A stretch of 64,000 nt of DNA from Bacillus sp. SA1-12 (GTDB lineage Bacteria > Bacillota > Bacilli > Bacillales > Bacillaceae). Positions 55,293 to 64,000 of the stretch are shown here, piece by piece; position 1 is the first letter of the stretch; each line of letters begins with the position of its first letter. The stretch covers positions 1 to 64,000 of the forward strand of contig NZ_LATZ01000024.1 in the NCBI RefSeq assembly GCF_000981385.1. The letters are read 5' to 3'. Made by a program: the position numbers and the translations under genes. A model generated the notes under the pieces. The model was given only the letters and a program-made list of their open reading frames with translations. It was not told the DNA's origin and did no database searches.

Positions 55293-56696
55293 CTATAATA
55301 CAATCACAACTTCTGTTCCCTCATTTAATTGACTTTCAACCGCTATTTCTCCTCCATGTGCTTCAATCACTTGTTTAGCAATTGCTAAGCCCAGGCCACT
55401 CCCTTTATGGGTTTCACCGGTATTCGTTCCTCGATAATATCGGGTAAATAAATTTTCAATCTCATTTTCAGGTATGCCTTTTCCCTTATCCTTAATATCG
55501 ATTTGAACGTGGTTTTTCTCCTTCTTGACCGAAATTTTAATAAATGTATCTGGTGGATTATGAACAATGGCATTATAGATGATGTTCATAAATGCACGTT
55601 GCAACAGCAATTTATCACATTTACTAGGATAGTTTTCAATTTTAGCTGAAAATTCGAGATTGGTTTCTTCATATAAAGGATGATTCAAGATTTGGATGAC
55701 TGATTCCCGTAAAATCTCGACAAGGTCCTCGACCTTTTGGGCTACAGGGAATGACGCACTATTTAATTTATAGGTAAGGTTTAAATCATCAATCAACCGT
55801 TCAATATAGCTAGACTTATCTAAAATAATCTCAGTATACTTTTTCCGTTCAAGTTTACTTAGCTCATAATCTGTATTTTGAATAAGCTCTGTATAGCCTC
55901 TGATTGATGCAAGAGGTGTTTTTATATCATGAGTAATATTCGTTACCCAGTCCTCTCTTATCTTTTCAAGCTTATTCCGTTCCGCCTCATTTGATAACAA
56001 GGTAGATGATAATTCATTTAAATTAAGAAAAACAGTTTGATAAATACCAGCAGGTTCATATTCTTTCCGATAGTCACCTTTTACTAAATGTTGAATGCCG
56101 CTAATGATCTTTACAATTGGTTTTGCTAAACGTCTGCTAAAAAAGTAGCCGAATAACAAGGCAATAAGCATGACAACTGCAACAACAACAAAGAAGACAA
56201 TTACAGCATCCCACAAAAGCGTTTCTGAGCGATAATAAAGACTCGTCTTTCCAATGACTTCCTCTGGAAACCCCATAATATAGCTTAGATCCCTGCTGCC
56301 ACTTCTCAGCATTCCAACAAAAATAGTTGAATCCTCAAGTGCTCCTGTAAACTTATGATAATGAATAAGTTTTGCTGGTGTATAATGATCTGGGGCATGC
56401 TCCGGCTTGAATCGGCTATACAACTCTGTCCCATTTTCATCAAGAACCTGGATCCAAACATCCCCTTGCTCCAGTTCGTTTAAATTTTCATCTGGAATCA
56501 CAATTTGATTATTTTTAACCTCAATATGCTCAGCAAAGTCTACCGTATAGGTCCCTGGGTTTTGATACGGTAATATGCGTTCCCGTCCAATATTGCTATA
56601 GAGAAATAATATCGATATAGTAAAAAAGACAAAAAGCGATAACAGCAGGCTTAGGACCATAAAGACGAGAAAATGTGCTGTTACTTTCCATTTCAT
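55293..56696 (-). CDS. Sensor histidine kinase of peptide-resistance module
   Basis: A membrane kinase of 467 residues. Spans lie at about 8-32 and 164-188 around an extracellular sensor of about 130 residues. A HAMP follows, then HisKA with NITHDIKTPLASIRGYTELI and an HATPase with GSGLGLAIAKQVIEAHGG. The large sensor and GSGLGLAIAK layout resemble NisK/CprK-type kinases that detect cationic or lantibiotic peptides rather than the compact BceS type. Its ATG overlaps the regulator stop by four bases. Confidence 0.92.
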   Translation of the reverse strand: MKWKVTAHFLVFMVLSLLLSLFVFFTISILFLYSNIGRERILPYQNPGTYTVDFAEHIEVKNNQIVIPDENLNELEQGDVWIQVLDENGTELYSRFKPEHAPDHYTPAKLIHYHKFTGALEDSTIFVGMLRSGSRDLSYIMGFPEEVIGKTSLYYRSETLLWDAVIVFFVVVAVVMLIALLFGYFFSRRLAKPIVKIISGIQHLVKGDYRKEYEPAGIYQTVFLNLNELSSTLLSNEAERNKLEKIREDWVTNITHDIKTPLASIRGYTELIQNTDYELSKLERKKYTEIILDKSSYIERLIDDLNLTYKLNSASFPVAQKVEDLVEILRESVIQILNHPLYEETNLEFSAKIENYPSKCDKLLLQRAFMNIIYNAIVHNPPDTFIKISVKKEKNHVQIDIKDKGKGIPENEIENLFTRYYRGTNTGETHKGSGLGLAIAKQVIEAHGGEIAVESQLNEGTEVVIVL

Positions 56697-57418
56697 GACT
56701 CATTGCCTCTAACCTGCAGTTTATACCCAAGTCCTTTTACTGTTTTAATTAATACTGGATTGCTTGGATCGTCCTCTATTTTCTCCCGCAAACGTCTGAT
56801 GTGAACCATAATCGTATTATCAAATCCAATATAATCCTCTCCCCATACGATCTCACATATTTTACTTTTGCTAAAGATCTGATTTGGATGCTTCGCGAAT
56901 AAAATAAGCAGCTGGAGTTCTTTTGCAGTGAGTGTTAACAGTTTGCCCCCCTTCCTTACTTCACCAGTAGTCGGGTAAATCGTAACATCCGCAAACGTTA
57001 AACTCTTCTCTCCACTATTGCTTAACTGAATATATTGGTTGCGCCGCAGCTGTGCTTTGATTCGAAAGACAACCTCTTTTGTACTAAAAGGCTTTGTGAC
57101 ATAATCATCTCCCCCTATACCAAGGCCAAGCAATTTATCAATTTCATCTGATTTCGCCGACAAGAAAATGATCGGGGCAAACGTGATTTCCCTCATTTTC
57201 CTGCAGACATCATACCCCTCCATATCAGGAAGCATGATGTCCAAGACAATTACATCCGGCTTTTCTTTTTCACAAAGCTCAATAGCTCTTTGACCAGTCG
57301 TTGCCTTCACGATTTGCTGGAAACCATCTTTCTTTAATACAGTTTCCAATAGATTTAAAAGATCGACTTCATCATCAACCAGTAAAACTTTTTTTTCGGC
57401 TGCTCCTCCTAGTGACAT
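56693..57418 (-). CDS. OmpR-family response regulator
   Basis: A 241-residue regulator. The receiver (about 10-120) has LLVDDE, the phospho-acceptor in VIVLDIMLPDMEG and the lysine in VTKPFS. The winged helix (about 140-235) ends with IMVHIRRLREKIEDDP and KTVKGLGYKL. The start was set at the ATG at 57418 with GGAAGG upstream; GTG at 57436 precedes that site. Encoded just downstream of three ABC transporter genes and coupled to its kinase; it most likely induces the transporter. Confidence 0.92.
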   Translation of the reverse strand: MSLGGAAEKKVLLVDDEVDLLNLLETVLKKDGFQQIVKATTGQRAIELCEKEKPDVIVLDIMLPDMEGYDVCRKMREITFAPIIFLSAKSDEIDKLLGLGIGGDDYVTKPFSTKEVVFRIKAQLRRNQYIQLSNSGEKSLTFADVTIYPTTGEVRKGGKLLTLTAKELQLLILFAKHPNQIFSKSKICEIVWGEDYIGFDNTIMVHIRRLREKIEDDPSNPVLIKTVKGLGYKLQVRGNES

Positions 57419-57445
57419 GTCTACATTTCCTTCCACGATTTATTT

Positions 57446-58171
57446 TCATAGTATATCTTTTGTACGGAAGCGGAAAACTCCTAGCATAGACAGCAAGAAA
57501 ATGCTGATCGAAATACCGATCATGATCATTCCTTTTTCCCCTATTTCGAATACAAAGTTTAACGATGAAACAATCGGATAATCCCATGGGTAAAAAATCC
57601 AATACGTTTCAGAATTTGCAACCAGCATTGCTGGAAATGCAAGTCCTCCGCCTAGAGTCATTGGAATTCCTACATGCATAAAACGATAACTCACATAAAA
57701 TAGTATACCAATAATTGGCAGAGAGGAAAGAAAAATCATGCCAAACCGTTTTGCCATCCATAAATAAGGAATCGGCCCAATCTCGAGCATATGCCCTGCA
57801 ACCGCAAGCCCAAGATAAAGCAATACGAGGCTATAGACAATCAAAACAAAACTAATAAGAAGCTTTGCAACATAAACCTGCCCTCTTTTAACAGGTAATG
57901 CGAATAGCTGCTTCCAGCCATTACTACTATGCTCAATTCGAGCAATCATCGCAATGATAACGGTAATGATCAATGGGAGAATCAACCAGCCATATGCCGC
58001 CATGCTTCCTTGATACAAAAATCCCTTAAATACTTCTTCTGCATTCTCACTATTATCCGTACGTGCAAACTGATACCCTTGAATAAGGGCAAACAGTGTT
58101 AAGACCGTCGTCATGTAAACGATTTTTGATCGTTTTAATTTAAACCATTCTACCTTTAATAGCGTCATCAT
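57446..58171 (-). CDS. ABC-2 permease, lantibiotic-immunity type (G-like subunit)
   Basis: A 241-residue permease with six spans and the family start MTLLKVEWFKLKRSKIVYMT. The motif WKQLFALPVKRGQVYVAKLL after the second span is typical of MutG/EpiG/CprC-like subunits. It lies 14 bases after its partner permease. The two permeases share the same layout and arose by duplication. ATG follows TAGGAGG. Confidence 0.88.
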   Translation of the reverse strand: MMTLLKVEWFKLKRSKIVYMTTVLTLFALIQGYQFARTDNSENAEEVFKGFLYQGSMAAYGWLILPLIITVIIAMIARIEHSSNGWKQLFALPVKRGQVYVAKLLISFVLIVYSLVLLYLGLAVAGHMLEIGPIPYLWMAKRFGMIFLSSLPIIGILFYVSYRFMHVGIPMTLGGGLAFPAMLVANSETYWIFYPWDYPIVSSLNFVFEIGEKGMIMIGISISIFLLSMLGVFRFRTKDIL

Positions 58172-58185
58172 TTCACATTTTCCTC

Positions 58186-58932
58186 CTATAGAACATCCTT
58201 TTGATTAAAGTGCCACAAGCCGCCAATAACAAAGACCAGCATGAGCAAGAGACTGCTTGGAATAAGTTCTGATGAATTCTCAAACAGGCCGTCTGTGTAA
58301 AAAGGAAGGGCATACGGAAAAAATTTCGACACTTTAGGTAACATAAAGATCACCATAGAAGAGACGATAACTCCGGCAAATCCGATCACGATCGGAATGA
58401 TATTGTTTTTAAAATAGGAGCTCAACCAATTATGCAGGCTGGCCACTGCTAAAATCATTACAGCTTGATTGGCTGCATATCTTCCATAACTGCCCCATTC
58501 AACTGCTTCTGGAAAACCAATCACGAAACCAACAAAAATAAGGCCAAGCATATTAAACATGATTAAAAGGAAACTAAACAGGAAGCCTGCAAGAAACTTA
58601 GATAGATACACACTTTCTTTCCTTACTGGCAAACTCAAATATTGCTTCCAATTCGACTGGCCCTCCTCTACTTGATAAAGCAATGCATAAATAATTCCAA
58701 TAAACATCGGCAAAAACATTCCCCATCCCAGCACACGGTGATTTTCGATTAGCAAGACATCCCAAGAGGTGTAACCTTCATGCAGGGCATTCTGATATAA
58801 ATAGTCATAACGTATCGTAAAATCTAAAAACATCGCTAAGGTTGTTCCCGCAGGAATAATTAGTAAAAACAGCCATAGCCAACCCTTTTTCTGCTTATAA
58901 AACTCTAGCTTTATCAATGTTAAAAGCTTCAC
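58186..58932 (-). CDS. ABC-2 permease, lantibiotic-immunity type (E-like subunit)
   Basis: A 248-residue permease with six spans, beginning LIKLEFYKQKKGWLWLF and containing NWKQYLSLPVRKESVYLSKF after the second span, as in MutE/EpiE/CprB-like subunits. Its ATG overlaps the ATPase stop by four bases. With the G-like subunit it forms the membrane part of a peptide export or removal pump. Confidence 0.88.
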   Translation of the reverse strand: MKLLTLIKLEFYKQKKGWLWLFLLIIPAGTTLAMFLDFTIRYDYLYQNALHEGYTSWDVLLIENHRVLGWGMFLPMFIGIIYALLYQVEEGQSNWKQYLSLPVRKESVYLSKFLAGFLFSFLLIMFNMLGLIFVGFVIGFPEAVEWGSYGRYAANQAVMILAVASLHNWLSSYFKNNIIPIVIGFAGVIVSSMVIFMLPKVSKFFPYALPFYTDGLFENSSELIPSSLLLMLVFVIGGLWHFNQKDVL

Positions 58933-59837
58933 ACCACTCCCTCCCTGCCAGTAATATCAAGGAAGATTTTCTCTAATGAATGCTTCTTAAGCATTATTTG
59001 ATGCACATTATATCCATTCATAATAAGCTCACGATTGATCTTGGCCGGCTCAATAGCAGGGTCTAGATAGAGGAAGCGTTGGTCACTTGTATAAGGAATA
59101 CCAATGTCTTTTAAATATGCTTCCACCTTAGCTCTTGGTTCTGCTTCTAATTGGACTCTTTCTTTTTGTCTCTCCCGCAACTCCTCCATTCTGCCTTGAA
59201 ATAAGAGTTTCCCTTTGTTAATAATGCCAACATGTGTTGCCATTAAATCAATTTCACTTAAAATATGACTGGAGATTAAAATCGTAATTCCATGGTCTTT
59301 TGGCAGATTTTTAATAAGTTCACGAATTTCGATAATACCTGATGGATCTAAACCATTTGTTGGTTCATCTAAAATTAACAATTTAGGATTGCCAAGCAGT
59401 GCCTGGGCAATCCCCAATCTTTGCTTCATTCCAAGCGAAAACTTTTTCACTGCTTTATGCTGAACATCTGCTAATTTCACAATGTCAAGCACCCGAGTGA
59501 TATCCTTTTTATCTGCGCCAAGAATTTGCCTGATTACTTCCAAATTTTCATATGCTGTTAAGTGGCTGTAATAAGAAGGGGTCTCTACCATCGAACCTAC
59601 ACGGCTTAAAATGGCAAGTCGATCCTTTTTAATCGATTGATCAAACAACCTCACCTCTCCGTTTGTTTCCTTTACAAGTCCCAGGATCATCCGTATTGTC
59701 GTAGATTTCCCAGCCCCATTTGGCCCTAAAAACCCGTAGATTCCACCTTTCGGAACCTGCAAATTCACTTGATCAACAGCTACAAACCTTCCAAACTCCT
59801 TTGTTAGGTTTTTCGTTTCTATAATAAAATCAGACAT
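58929..59837 (-). CDS. ABC ATPase, BcrA/LanF type
   Basis: A 302-residue ATP-binding subunit. Walker A is GPNGAGKSTT, the signature is FSLGMKQRLGIAQAL, Walker B is LLILDEPTNGLDPSG, and the H loop is ISSHILSEID. The C-terminal extension of about 90 residues is that of BcrA/NisF-type proteins. The start was set at ATG 59837 with GGAGGGTA upstream; the frame extends 20 codons without a site. First gene of the five-gene resistance module. Confidence 0.92.
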   Translation of the reverse strand: MSDFIIETKNLTKEFGRFVAVDQVNLQVPKGGIYGFLGPNGAGKSTTIRMILGLVKETNGEVRLFDQSIKKDRLAILSRVGSMVETPSYYSHLTAYENLEVIRQILGADKKDITRVLDIVKLADVQHKAVKKFSLGMKQRLGIAQALLGNPKLLILDEPTNGLDPSGIIEIRELIKNLPKDHGITILISSHILSEIDLMATHVGIINKGKLLFQGRMEELRERQKERVQLEAEPRAKVEAYLKDIGIPYTSDQRFLYLDPAIEPAKINRELIMNGYNVHQIMLKKHSLEKIFLDITGREGVV

Positions 59838-59930
59838 AGGTACCCTCCGTTTTTGTTTACTATAGAGGTATTCTACATCTGGAAGCTTAACTGTCATTTT
59901 GCTCTAGCTTAAATGAACCTTAAATTTAAT

Positions 59931-59983
59931 AAAAAAAAAGATCAAGAAACCTTTCGTTTAAGGTTTGCTTGATCTTTTTTTAA
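59931..59983. terminator. Terminator of prs, bidirectional
   Basis: AAAAAAAGATCAAG pairs with CTTGATCTTTTTTT, with an inner AACCTT/AAGGTT stem around a short loop. It lies directly after the prs stop. Confidence 0.92.
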
Positions 59984-59990
59984 AATGAAT

Positions 59991-60944
59991 TTATTGAACT
60001 AGTTCATCAACAGATTGTTTTTCATGGACACGTTTGATTGCTTCACTTATTAAAGGAGCAACAGAAAGCTCAACTAGCTTATCAATTCGTTTTTCTTCCG
60101 GAAGTCTAATGGAGTCTGTTACAACTAACTCTTTTATCGTAGAGTTTTTGATACGCTCAATGGCAGGTCCAGATAAAACCGGATGTGTACAGCAAGCATA
60201 AACCTCTTTTGCCCCATTTTCGACAAGAGCATTTGCAGCTAATGTAATCGTTCCAGCAGTATCAATAATATCATCGATAAGAATCGCCGTTTTCCCTTCA
60301 ATATCTCCGACAATATTCATGACTTCCACAACATTTGGTCTCGGGCGTCTTTTGTCAATAATGGCAATTGGTGCTTTTAGCTTATCTGCCAATTTACGAG
60401 CACGAGTCACCCCACCATGATCAGGGGAAACAATAACGATATCATCTAAGTTCTTATTTTGAAAATATTCGCCCAAAGTAGGAACTCCTAAAAGATGGTC
60501 AATTGGTATATCAAAGAATCCTTGAATTTGCGGTGCATGCAAATCAAGTGTAATCATACGATTTGCACCTGCTCTTTGGATAAGATTCGCCACAAGCTTA
60601 GCAGTAATCGGCTCCCGTGCTCTCGCTTTACGATCTTGTCTCGCATAGCCATAGTATGGAATCACCAGATTAATCGTTTTCGCGGAAGCACGCTTTAATG
60701 CATCGATCATGATTAAGAGCTCCATTAAATGTTCGTTTACCGGATCGCTGATTGATTGGATTAGATAAATTTCGCTGCCTCGAATACTTTCTTCAATATT
60801 TATTTGGATTTCTCCATCACTAAAGCGTGATACAGAACTCTTCCCTAGTTCCACCCCGAGAATCTCACTAATTCTTTTTGATAATTCCGGATCAGAGTTT
60901 AACGTGAACAGTTTTAGATTTGAATCTTCATAGCGATTAGGCAT
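59991..60944 (-). CDS. prs: Ribose-phosphate pyrophosphokinase
   Basis: Makes phosphoribosyl pyrophosphate from ribose 5-phosphate and ATP. The 317 residues equal the length of B. subtilis Prs and follow it closely: [40 protein letters not shown] and the PRPP loop [10 protein letters not shown]. The usual context is glmU-prs-ctc-pth; here it stands alone between a resistance module and a glycosidase, so it may be an additional copy. A GGAGG lies 13 bases before the ATG, which is long, so expression may be lower. Confidence 0.96.
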   Translation of the reverse strand: MPNRYEDSNLKLFTLNSDPELSKRISEILGVELGKSSVSRFSDGEIQINIEESIRGSEIYLIQSISDPVNEHLMELLIMIDALKRASAKTINLVIPYYGYARQDRKARAREPITAKLVANLIQRAGANRMITLDLHAPQIQGFFDIPIDHLLGVPTLGEYFQNKNLDDIVIVSPDHGGVTRARKLADKLKAPIAIIDKRRPRPNVVEVMNIVGDIEGKTAILIDDIIDTAGTITLAANALVENGAKEVYACCTHPVLSGPAIERIKNSTIKELVVTDSIRLPEEKRIDKLVELSVAPLISEAIKRVHEKQSVDELVQ

Positions 60945-61339
60945 AGTACAGTGAAAACCTCCATTAGGATTTTAATAAACGATGATTATAGTACTAGTTT
61001 ACACTATAAGAGGAACGTTCCATAGTGGGTTCTTAAGAAATCTGTGGCTAAAAAATTAATTTATGTGTTATCTATTGTTTAATATAAAAAACTGATTGTT
61101 CAGATGATTCAAATAAAAATGAAAGAATGATCACTTAACGGATTGACCAATCCAATTATTTACACTACTATTAATATAAATATTATATATTAATAAATAT
61201 ATAAATAACTAAAAGAAAGGAGGTCAAAAATAAATAGTCTCCTATCCCGATTGGTTTAGGAAACCCTTTAAGAAAGCACATGTTATAACCCTTAAATGGA
61301 AGCGTTAACAAACACTATAAGAAAAGAGGCAAAGATTAA
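60945..61339. other. Divergent control region between prs and GH43 gene
   Basis: About 395 bases, very AT-rich at 61150-61210. At 61214 a strong AAAGGAGGTC is not followed by any start codon; its GGAG can pair with CTCC 23 bases downstream. A cre site lies at 61297-61310. No gene was seen. Confidence 0.5.
61297..61310 (+). promoter_or_regulatory. Cre operator before GH43 gene
   Basis: TGGAAGCGTTAACA agrees with all fixed positions of the CcpA consensus TGNNANCGNWNNCA. It lies 30 bases before the start codon, so glucose repression of this secreted enzyme is expected. Confidence 0.8.
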
Positions 61340-63949
61340 ATGATCAAACGAATGACCGCTTTGTTGTTAATATTTTTGTTAATCGCCCCAAACTTTGGAA
61401 CTGGTCATGCGATCACTGCCAAAGGGAATCCTGTGATTAAAGAAAGCTTTAGTGCTGATCCTGCTGCTTTGGTACATAACGGGAAAGTTTACTTATATGT
61501 TGGTCACGATGAAGCAGTCACCAACGACAATTTCTTTGTATTGAAAGAGTGGAATATTTACTCTTCTACTGATATGAACAATTGGACTTTAGAAGGAGCC
61601 GTCCCTAGAACGATTTTTGAATGGGCGGATCGTGATTCCGCATGGGCTGGGCAAGTTATAGAAAGGAACGGAAAATTTTATTGGTACACGACTGTCTATA
61701 ACCCTGACCCTAATGAAAAGGGGTATTCAATAGGTGTAGCGGTTTCTGATAATCCTGTAGAGGGCTGGGAGGATGCGATTGGCGGTCCATTAGTTAGCAA
61801 CAGCATGACTCCTAATCCGGAAAGTATGGGAGAAGAACCCTGGGATAATATTGATCCAACTGTTTTTATTGATGATGATGGACAAGCCTATTTATACTGG
61901 GGAAATACCCATTTATATTATGCAAAATTGAAGGAAAATATGGTTGAACTCGATGGAGAAATTCACCAGGTTGCGATTAATGGAATGCAAGGTTCCTACA
62001 CAGAAGCTCCTTGGCTGCACAAGTATAATGGAAAGTACTATCTCTCCTTTGCTATGAATTGGCTAGAGGAAATTGGCTATGCGATAAGTGACAGCCCAGC
62101 TGGACCTTGGAACTTCGCCGGTAAACTAATGGATTCAACAGGAGACTCTGGAACCAATCACCAATCTATAATTGAATACGATGGACAATGGTATTTTATT
62201 TATCACAATGCTGCCTTGCCTACCGGCGGGGATTATCGGCGTTCGGTAGCAATAGAGGAGCTGAATTACTATCCTGACGGTAAGATCAAGAAAATGAGAC
62301 CTACCGCTTCCGGCATAAATGATGACCCTCAATTGCTTCAAGTAAAAATCGAAAATGGATATGTATTTCACTCTAATGATGAAATACGGATCAGCTCGCT
62401 CACTGGAAATCCTTATGGCTACCAATGGTATACTGTACCTGGCTTGGCTGACAGCGGAGAAAAGTTTATATCGTTTCAAGCTGAAAATAAACCAGGATAT
62501 TATTTAAAAAGAGCCGGTTCGACTATTATCCTGGCAAAGAATGATGGAACTCAGGAGTTTAAAGAACAAGCCACATTTAAAGTCGTTTCCGGCCTCACAG
62601 ATCAGACTTGGTCTTCTTTTCAGGCATATAACGATGAACAGCTATATCTTTATCAAAAAGAAGATCATACGTTAGGATTAACTGCAGCAACCTCGATAGA
62701 GAATAAAGATAAAGCAGAATTTCAATTAAAAGATGCAAATGCAGAGGGGATTGAGCTTGAAATTCATTCAGAAATCTTAAAGGAAGGAACTGAAACAGTT
62801 TTAACAGCAAAAACTCTACCTGATGATGCATTGATAAAAGACGTCAAATTTTTCTCGTCAAACCCAGATGTCCTTTCTGTATCCGGGTCGCCATACATGA
62901 CAGCTGAAGGGGAAGTTCATGTGATGTTGAGTGCCAATTCTAAAGGAAATGCTGCCATAACAGCTATTACAGAAGATGGACATTTATCTTCAACTGTTAA
63001 CCTTGAGGTAATAGAAAATAAGAAGAAGCCTCAAAAAATAAAAAATGTTAATGTTATCTATAACCCTTCTACTAGAGAAGTGAATATAGAAGGACAATTA
63101 AAAAATAAAGCTGGCAGATTAATAGCTGCAAGAATAGTAGATCCCAGCGGGAATTCAGACTATATCGATCAGACACTGACTGGAGAAAAAGGGGAATTTT
63201 CCTTCAATTATCTATCTACTAATGTTCACAGTGGTGAGTATCGTGTAGAGGTTTATGGTGCAAATCCGCTTGCAGTCTATCAGACAAGCTTTACCATGTC
63301 ACCTCAAATAACTGCCCATTATGAATTTAATAGTAACCTCCATAACCGAACAGGTAATTTTGATTCAGGTACCGTAACAGGGAATCGAATCAATAATGAA
63401 GGCGGCAGCATTTCATACAGTGATGGCATACTAGGTGAAGCAGCGTTGTTTAATGGTGAATCAGGTATAAAGCTGCCTAACAGCTTGATCAAAAGTCATA
63501 CATACAGCGTCTCTTTATGGCTTAACCCTGAAGAGCTAGCACAATTTACAACAACATTCTTCGGTGCTAGAGATATGAATAACTGGGTTAGCCTTGTTCC
63601 AAAAGGACCAGGAGCCGGAAATACAATGGTCTGGTCAGGAACGAGATGGTATGATGCTAATACAGGGATGTCGATCCAACCGAATCAATGGACTCATCTG
63701 GCTTTTGTCGTAGATAACGGAAACATACATGTCTATATCAATGGTGAGGAAAAGTTCTCTGGCACAAGCTTTCCAGATGTTTTCACCTCCGCAGGCTCCG
63801 TCTTCAGCTTAGGAGTTAACTATTGGGATGTCCCTTACAAAGGATTAATGGATGATTTAAAAATCTATGACAATACCGTTCTTCCAGAGATAGAAGTAAA
63901 GAATGAATATAACAAAGGCATACACCCTTTGATAGAAAATCCTTCTTAA
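61340..63949 (+). CDS. Secreted GH43 glycosidase with AbfB and LamG-like modules
   Basis: An 869-residue exported plant-polysaccharide enzyme. A signal peptide covers about 1-24 (cleavage after GTGHA). The five-bladed GH43 domain lies at about 30-330, with general base D40 (SADPAALV), D172 (NIDPTVFIDDD) and general acid E222 (GSYTEAPWL). An AbfB-like arabinose-binding domain follows at about 350-470, Ig-like domains at about 480-660, and a LamG/concanavalin-type domain at about 665-855. Family members are arabinofuranosidases or xylosidases; the AbfB module favours arabinose side chains. There is no wall-anchor motif. ATG with only a weak AGAGG site; the stop is followed by a hairpin. Confidence 0.93.
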   Translation: MIKRMTALLLIFLLIAPNFGTGHAITAKGNPVIKESFSADPAALVHNGKVYLYVGHDEAVTNDNFFVLKEWNIYSSTDMNNWTLEGAVPRTIFEWADRDSAWAGQVIERNGKFYWYTTVYNPDPNEKGYSIGVAVSDNPVEGWEDAIGGPLVSNSMTPNPESMGEEPWDNIDPTVFIDDDGQAYLYWGNTHLYYAKLKENMVELDGEIHQVAINGMQGSYTEAPWLHKYNGKYYLSFAMNWLEEIGYAISDSPAGPWNFAGKLMDSTGDSGTNHQSIIEYDGQWYFIYHNAALPTGGDYRRSVAIEELNYYPDGKIKKMRPTASGINDDPQLLQVKIENGYVFHSNDEIRISSLTGNPYGYQWYTVPGLADSGEKFISFQAENKPGYYLKRAGSTIILAKNDGTQEFKEQATFKVVSGLTDQTWSSFQAYNDEQLYLYQKEDHTLGLTAATSIENKDKAEFQLKDANAEGIELEIHSEILKEGTETVLTAKTLPDDALIKDVKFFSSNPDVLSVSGSPYMTAEGEVHVMLSANSKGNAAITAITEDGHLSSTVNLEVIENKKKPQKIKNVNVIYNPSTREVNIEGQLKNKAGRLIAARIVDPSGNSDYIDQTLTGEKGEFSFNYLSTNVHSGEYRVEVYGANPLAVYQTSFTMSPQITAHYEFNSNLHNRTGNFDSGTVTGNRINNEGGSISYSDGILGEAALFNGESGIKLPNSLIKSHTYSVSLWLNPEELAQFTTTFFGARDMNNWVSLVPKGPGAGNTMVWSGTRWYDANTGMSIQPNQWTHLAFVVDNGNIHVYINGEEKFSGTSFPDVFTSAGSVFSLGVNYWDVPYKGLMDDLKIYDNTVLPEIEVKNEYNKGIHPLIENPS

Positions 63950-63973
63950 AAAGGTAAAAGGAAAGACAGTCCT

Positions 63974-64000
63974 CTAAGGGATAGCTTAGGCTATCTCTTT
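63974..64000 (+). terminator. Terminator of the GH43 gene, at window edge
   Basis: GGATAGC pairs with GCTATCT (allowing a G-T pair) around a TTAG loop, and CTTT follows before the window ends. Confidence 0.7.

Noticed and set aside
55022..55303. 93-codon minus-strand open frame
   Set aside because: It translates the CGCTGAAA repeat (recurrent Phe-Ser motifs), has no ribosome site and no recognisable domain.
59838..59990. Possible lantibiotic precursor beside the ABC module
   Set aside because: The gap contains only the promoter region and the prs terminator; no short frame with a cysteine/serine-rich core was found.

Overview
The window is chromosomal DNA from a low-GC, spore-forming Firmicute of the family Bacillaceae. 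The evidence is the PrkA/YhbH sporulation pair, strong GGAGG ribosome sites, rho-independent terminators after most genes, Fur and CcpA (cre) operators, and long blocks whose content follows the Bacillus subtilis yhb and yhc regions. No species name is justified from the sequence alone. Most of the window is ordinary chromosome. I did not find a convincing new multi-gene defence or biosynthetic system.

Layout. 1-180: a 52-bp tandem repeat. 323-10431: a yhc-like block with phosphoglucomutase pgcA, YhcX (acetyltransferase-amidohydrolase), YhcW, YhcV, a DsbB/thioredoxin-like disulfide pair, YhcU, a pseudouridine synthase, TatA-TatC and a class D sortase. 10570-15807: a flavodoxin-fold quinone reductase, an FdhF/YdeP molybdopterin oxidoreductase and an orphan GAF-GAF-PAS histidine kinase. 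16211-20191: a Fur-controlled siderophore importer equivalent to yclNOPQ. 20573-23418: two small uncharacterised genes and a decayed ica (poly-N-acetylglucosamine) locus. 23776-26202: an aldo-keto reductase and a CNNM/CBS membrane protein. 26523-34400: a yhb-like block (yhbH, prkA, a 30-residue membrane peptide, trmL, yhbB-like amidase, mscL, queG, a B3/B4-domain protein). 34568-35851: tRNA-Gly and manA.

35906-63949 is the carbohydrate half. One operon has two CUT1 permeases, a binding lipoprotein and a YesM/YesN-type sensor-regulator pair. A second has two permeases, a binding lipoprotein, a DUF624 protein and a NIF3-family protein, with mannonate dehydratase uxuA downstream. It is divergent from a large intracellular GH2 glycosidase. 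A secreted GH43 enzyme with AbfB and LamG-like modules ends the window. Neither importer encodes an ATPase, so a shared MsmX-type ATPase elsewhere is inferred. Cre-like operators precede both importers and the GH43 gene. Between them lie a TetR-DoxX pair, a lantibiotic-immunity-type ABC transporter with its two-component system but no peptide genes, and a stand-alone prs.

The observations most worth following are: (i) an in-frame deletion fusion of icaA to icaB that also carries a nonsense codon where staphylococcal IcaB has a tyrosine; (ii) a dispersed family of 52-bp tandem repeats with a palindromic core at three loci; (iii) a 17-21 bp repeat array at 55031-55178; and (iv) the orphan peptide-resistance module.
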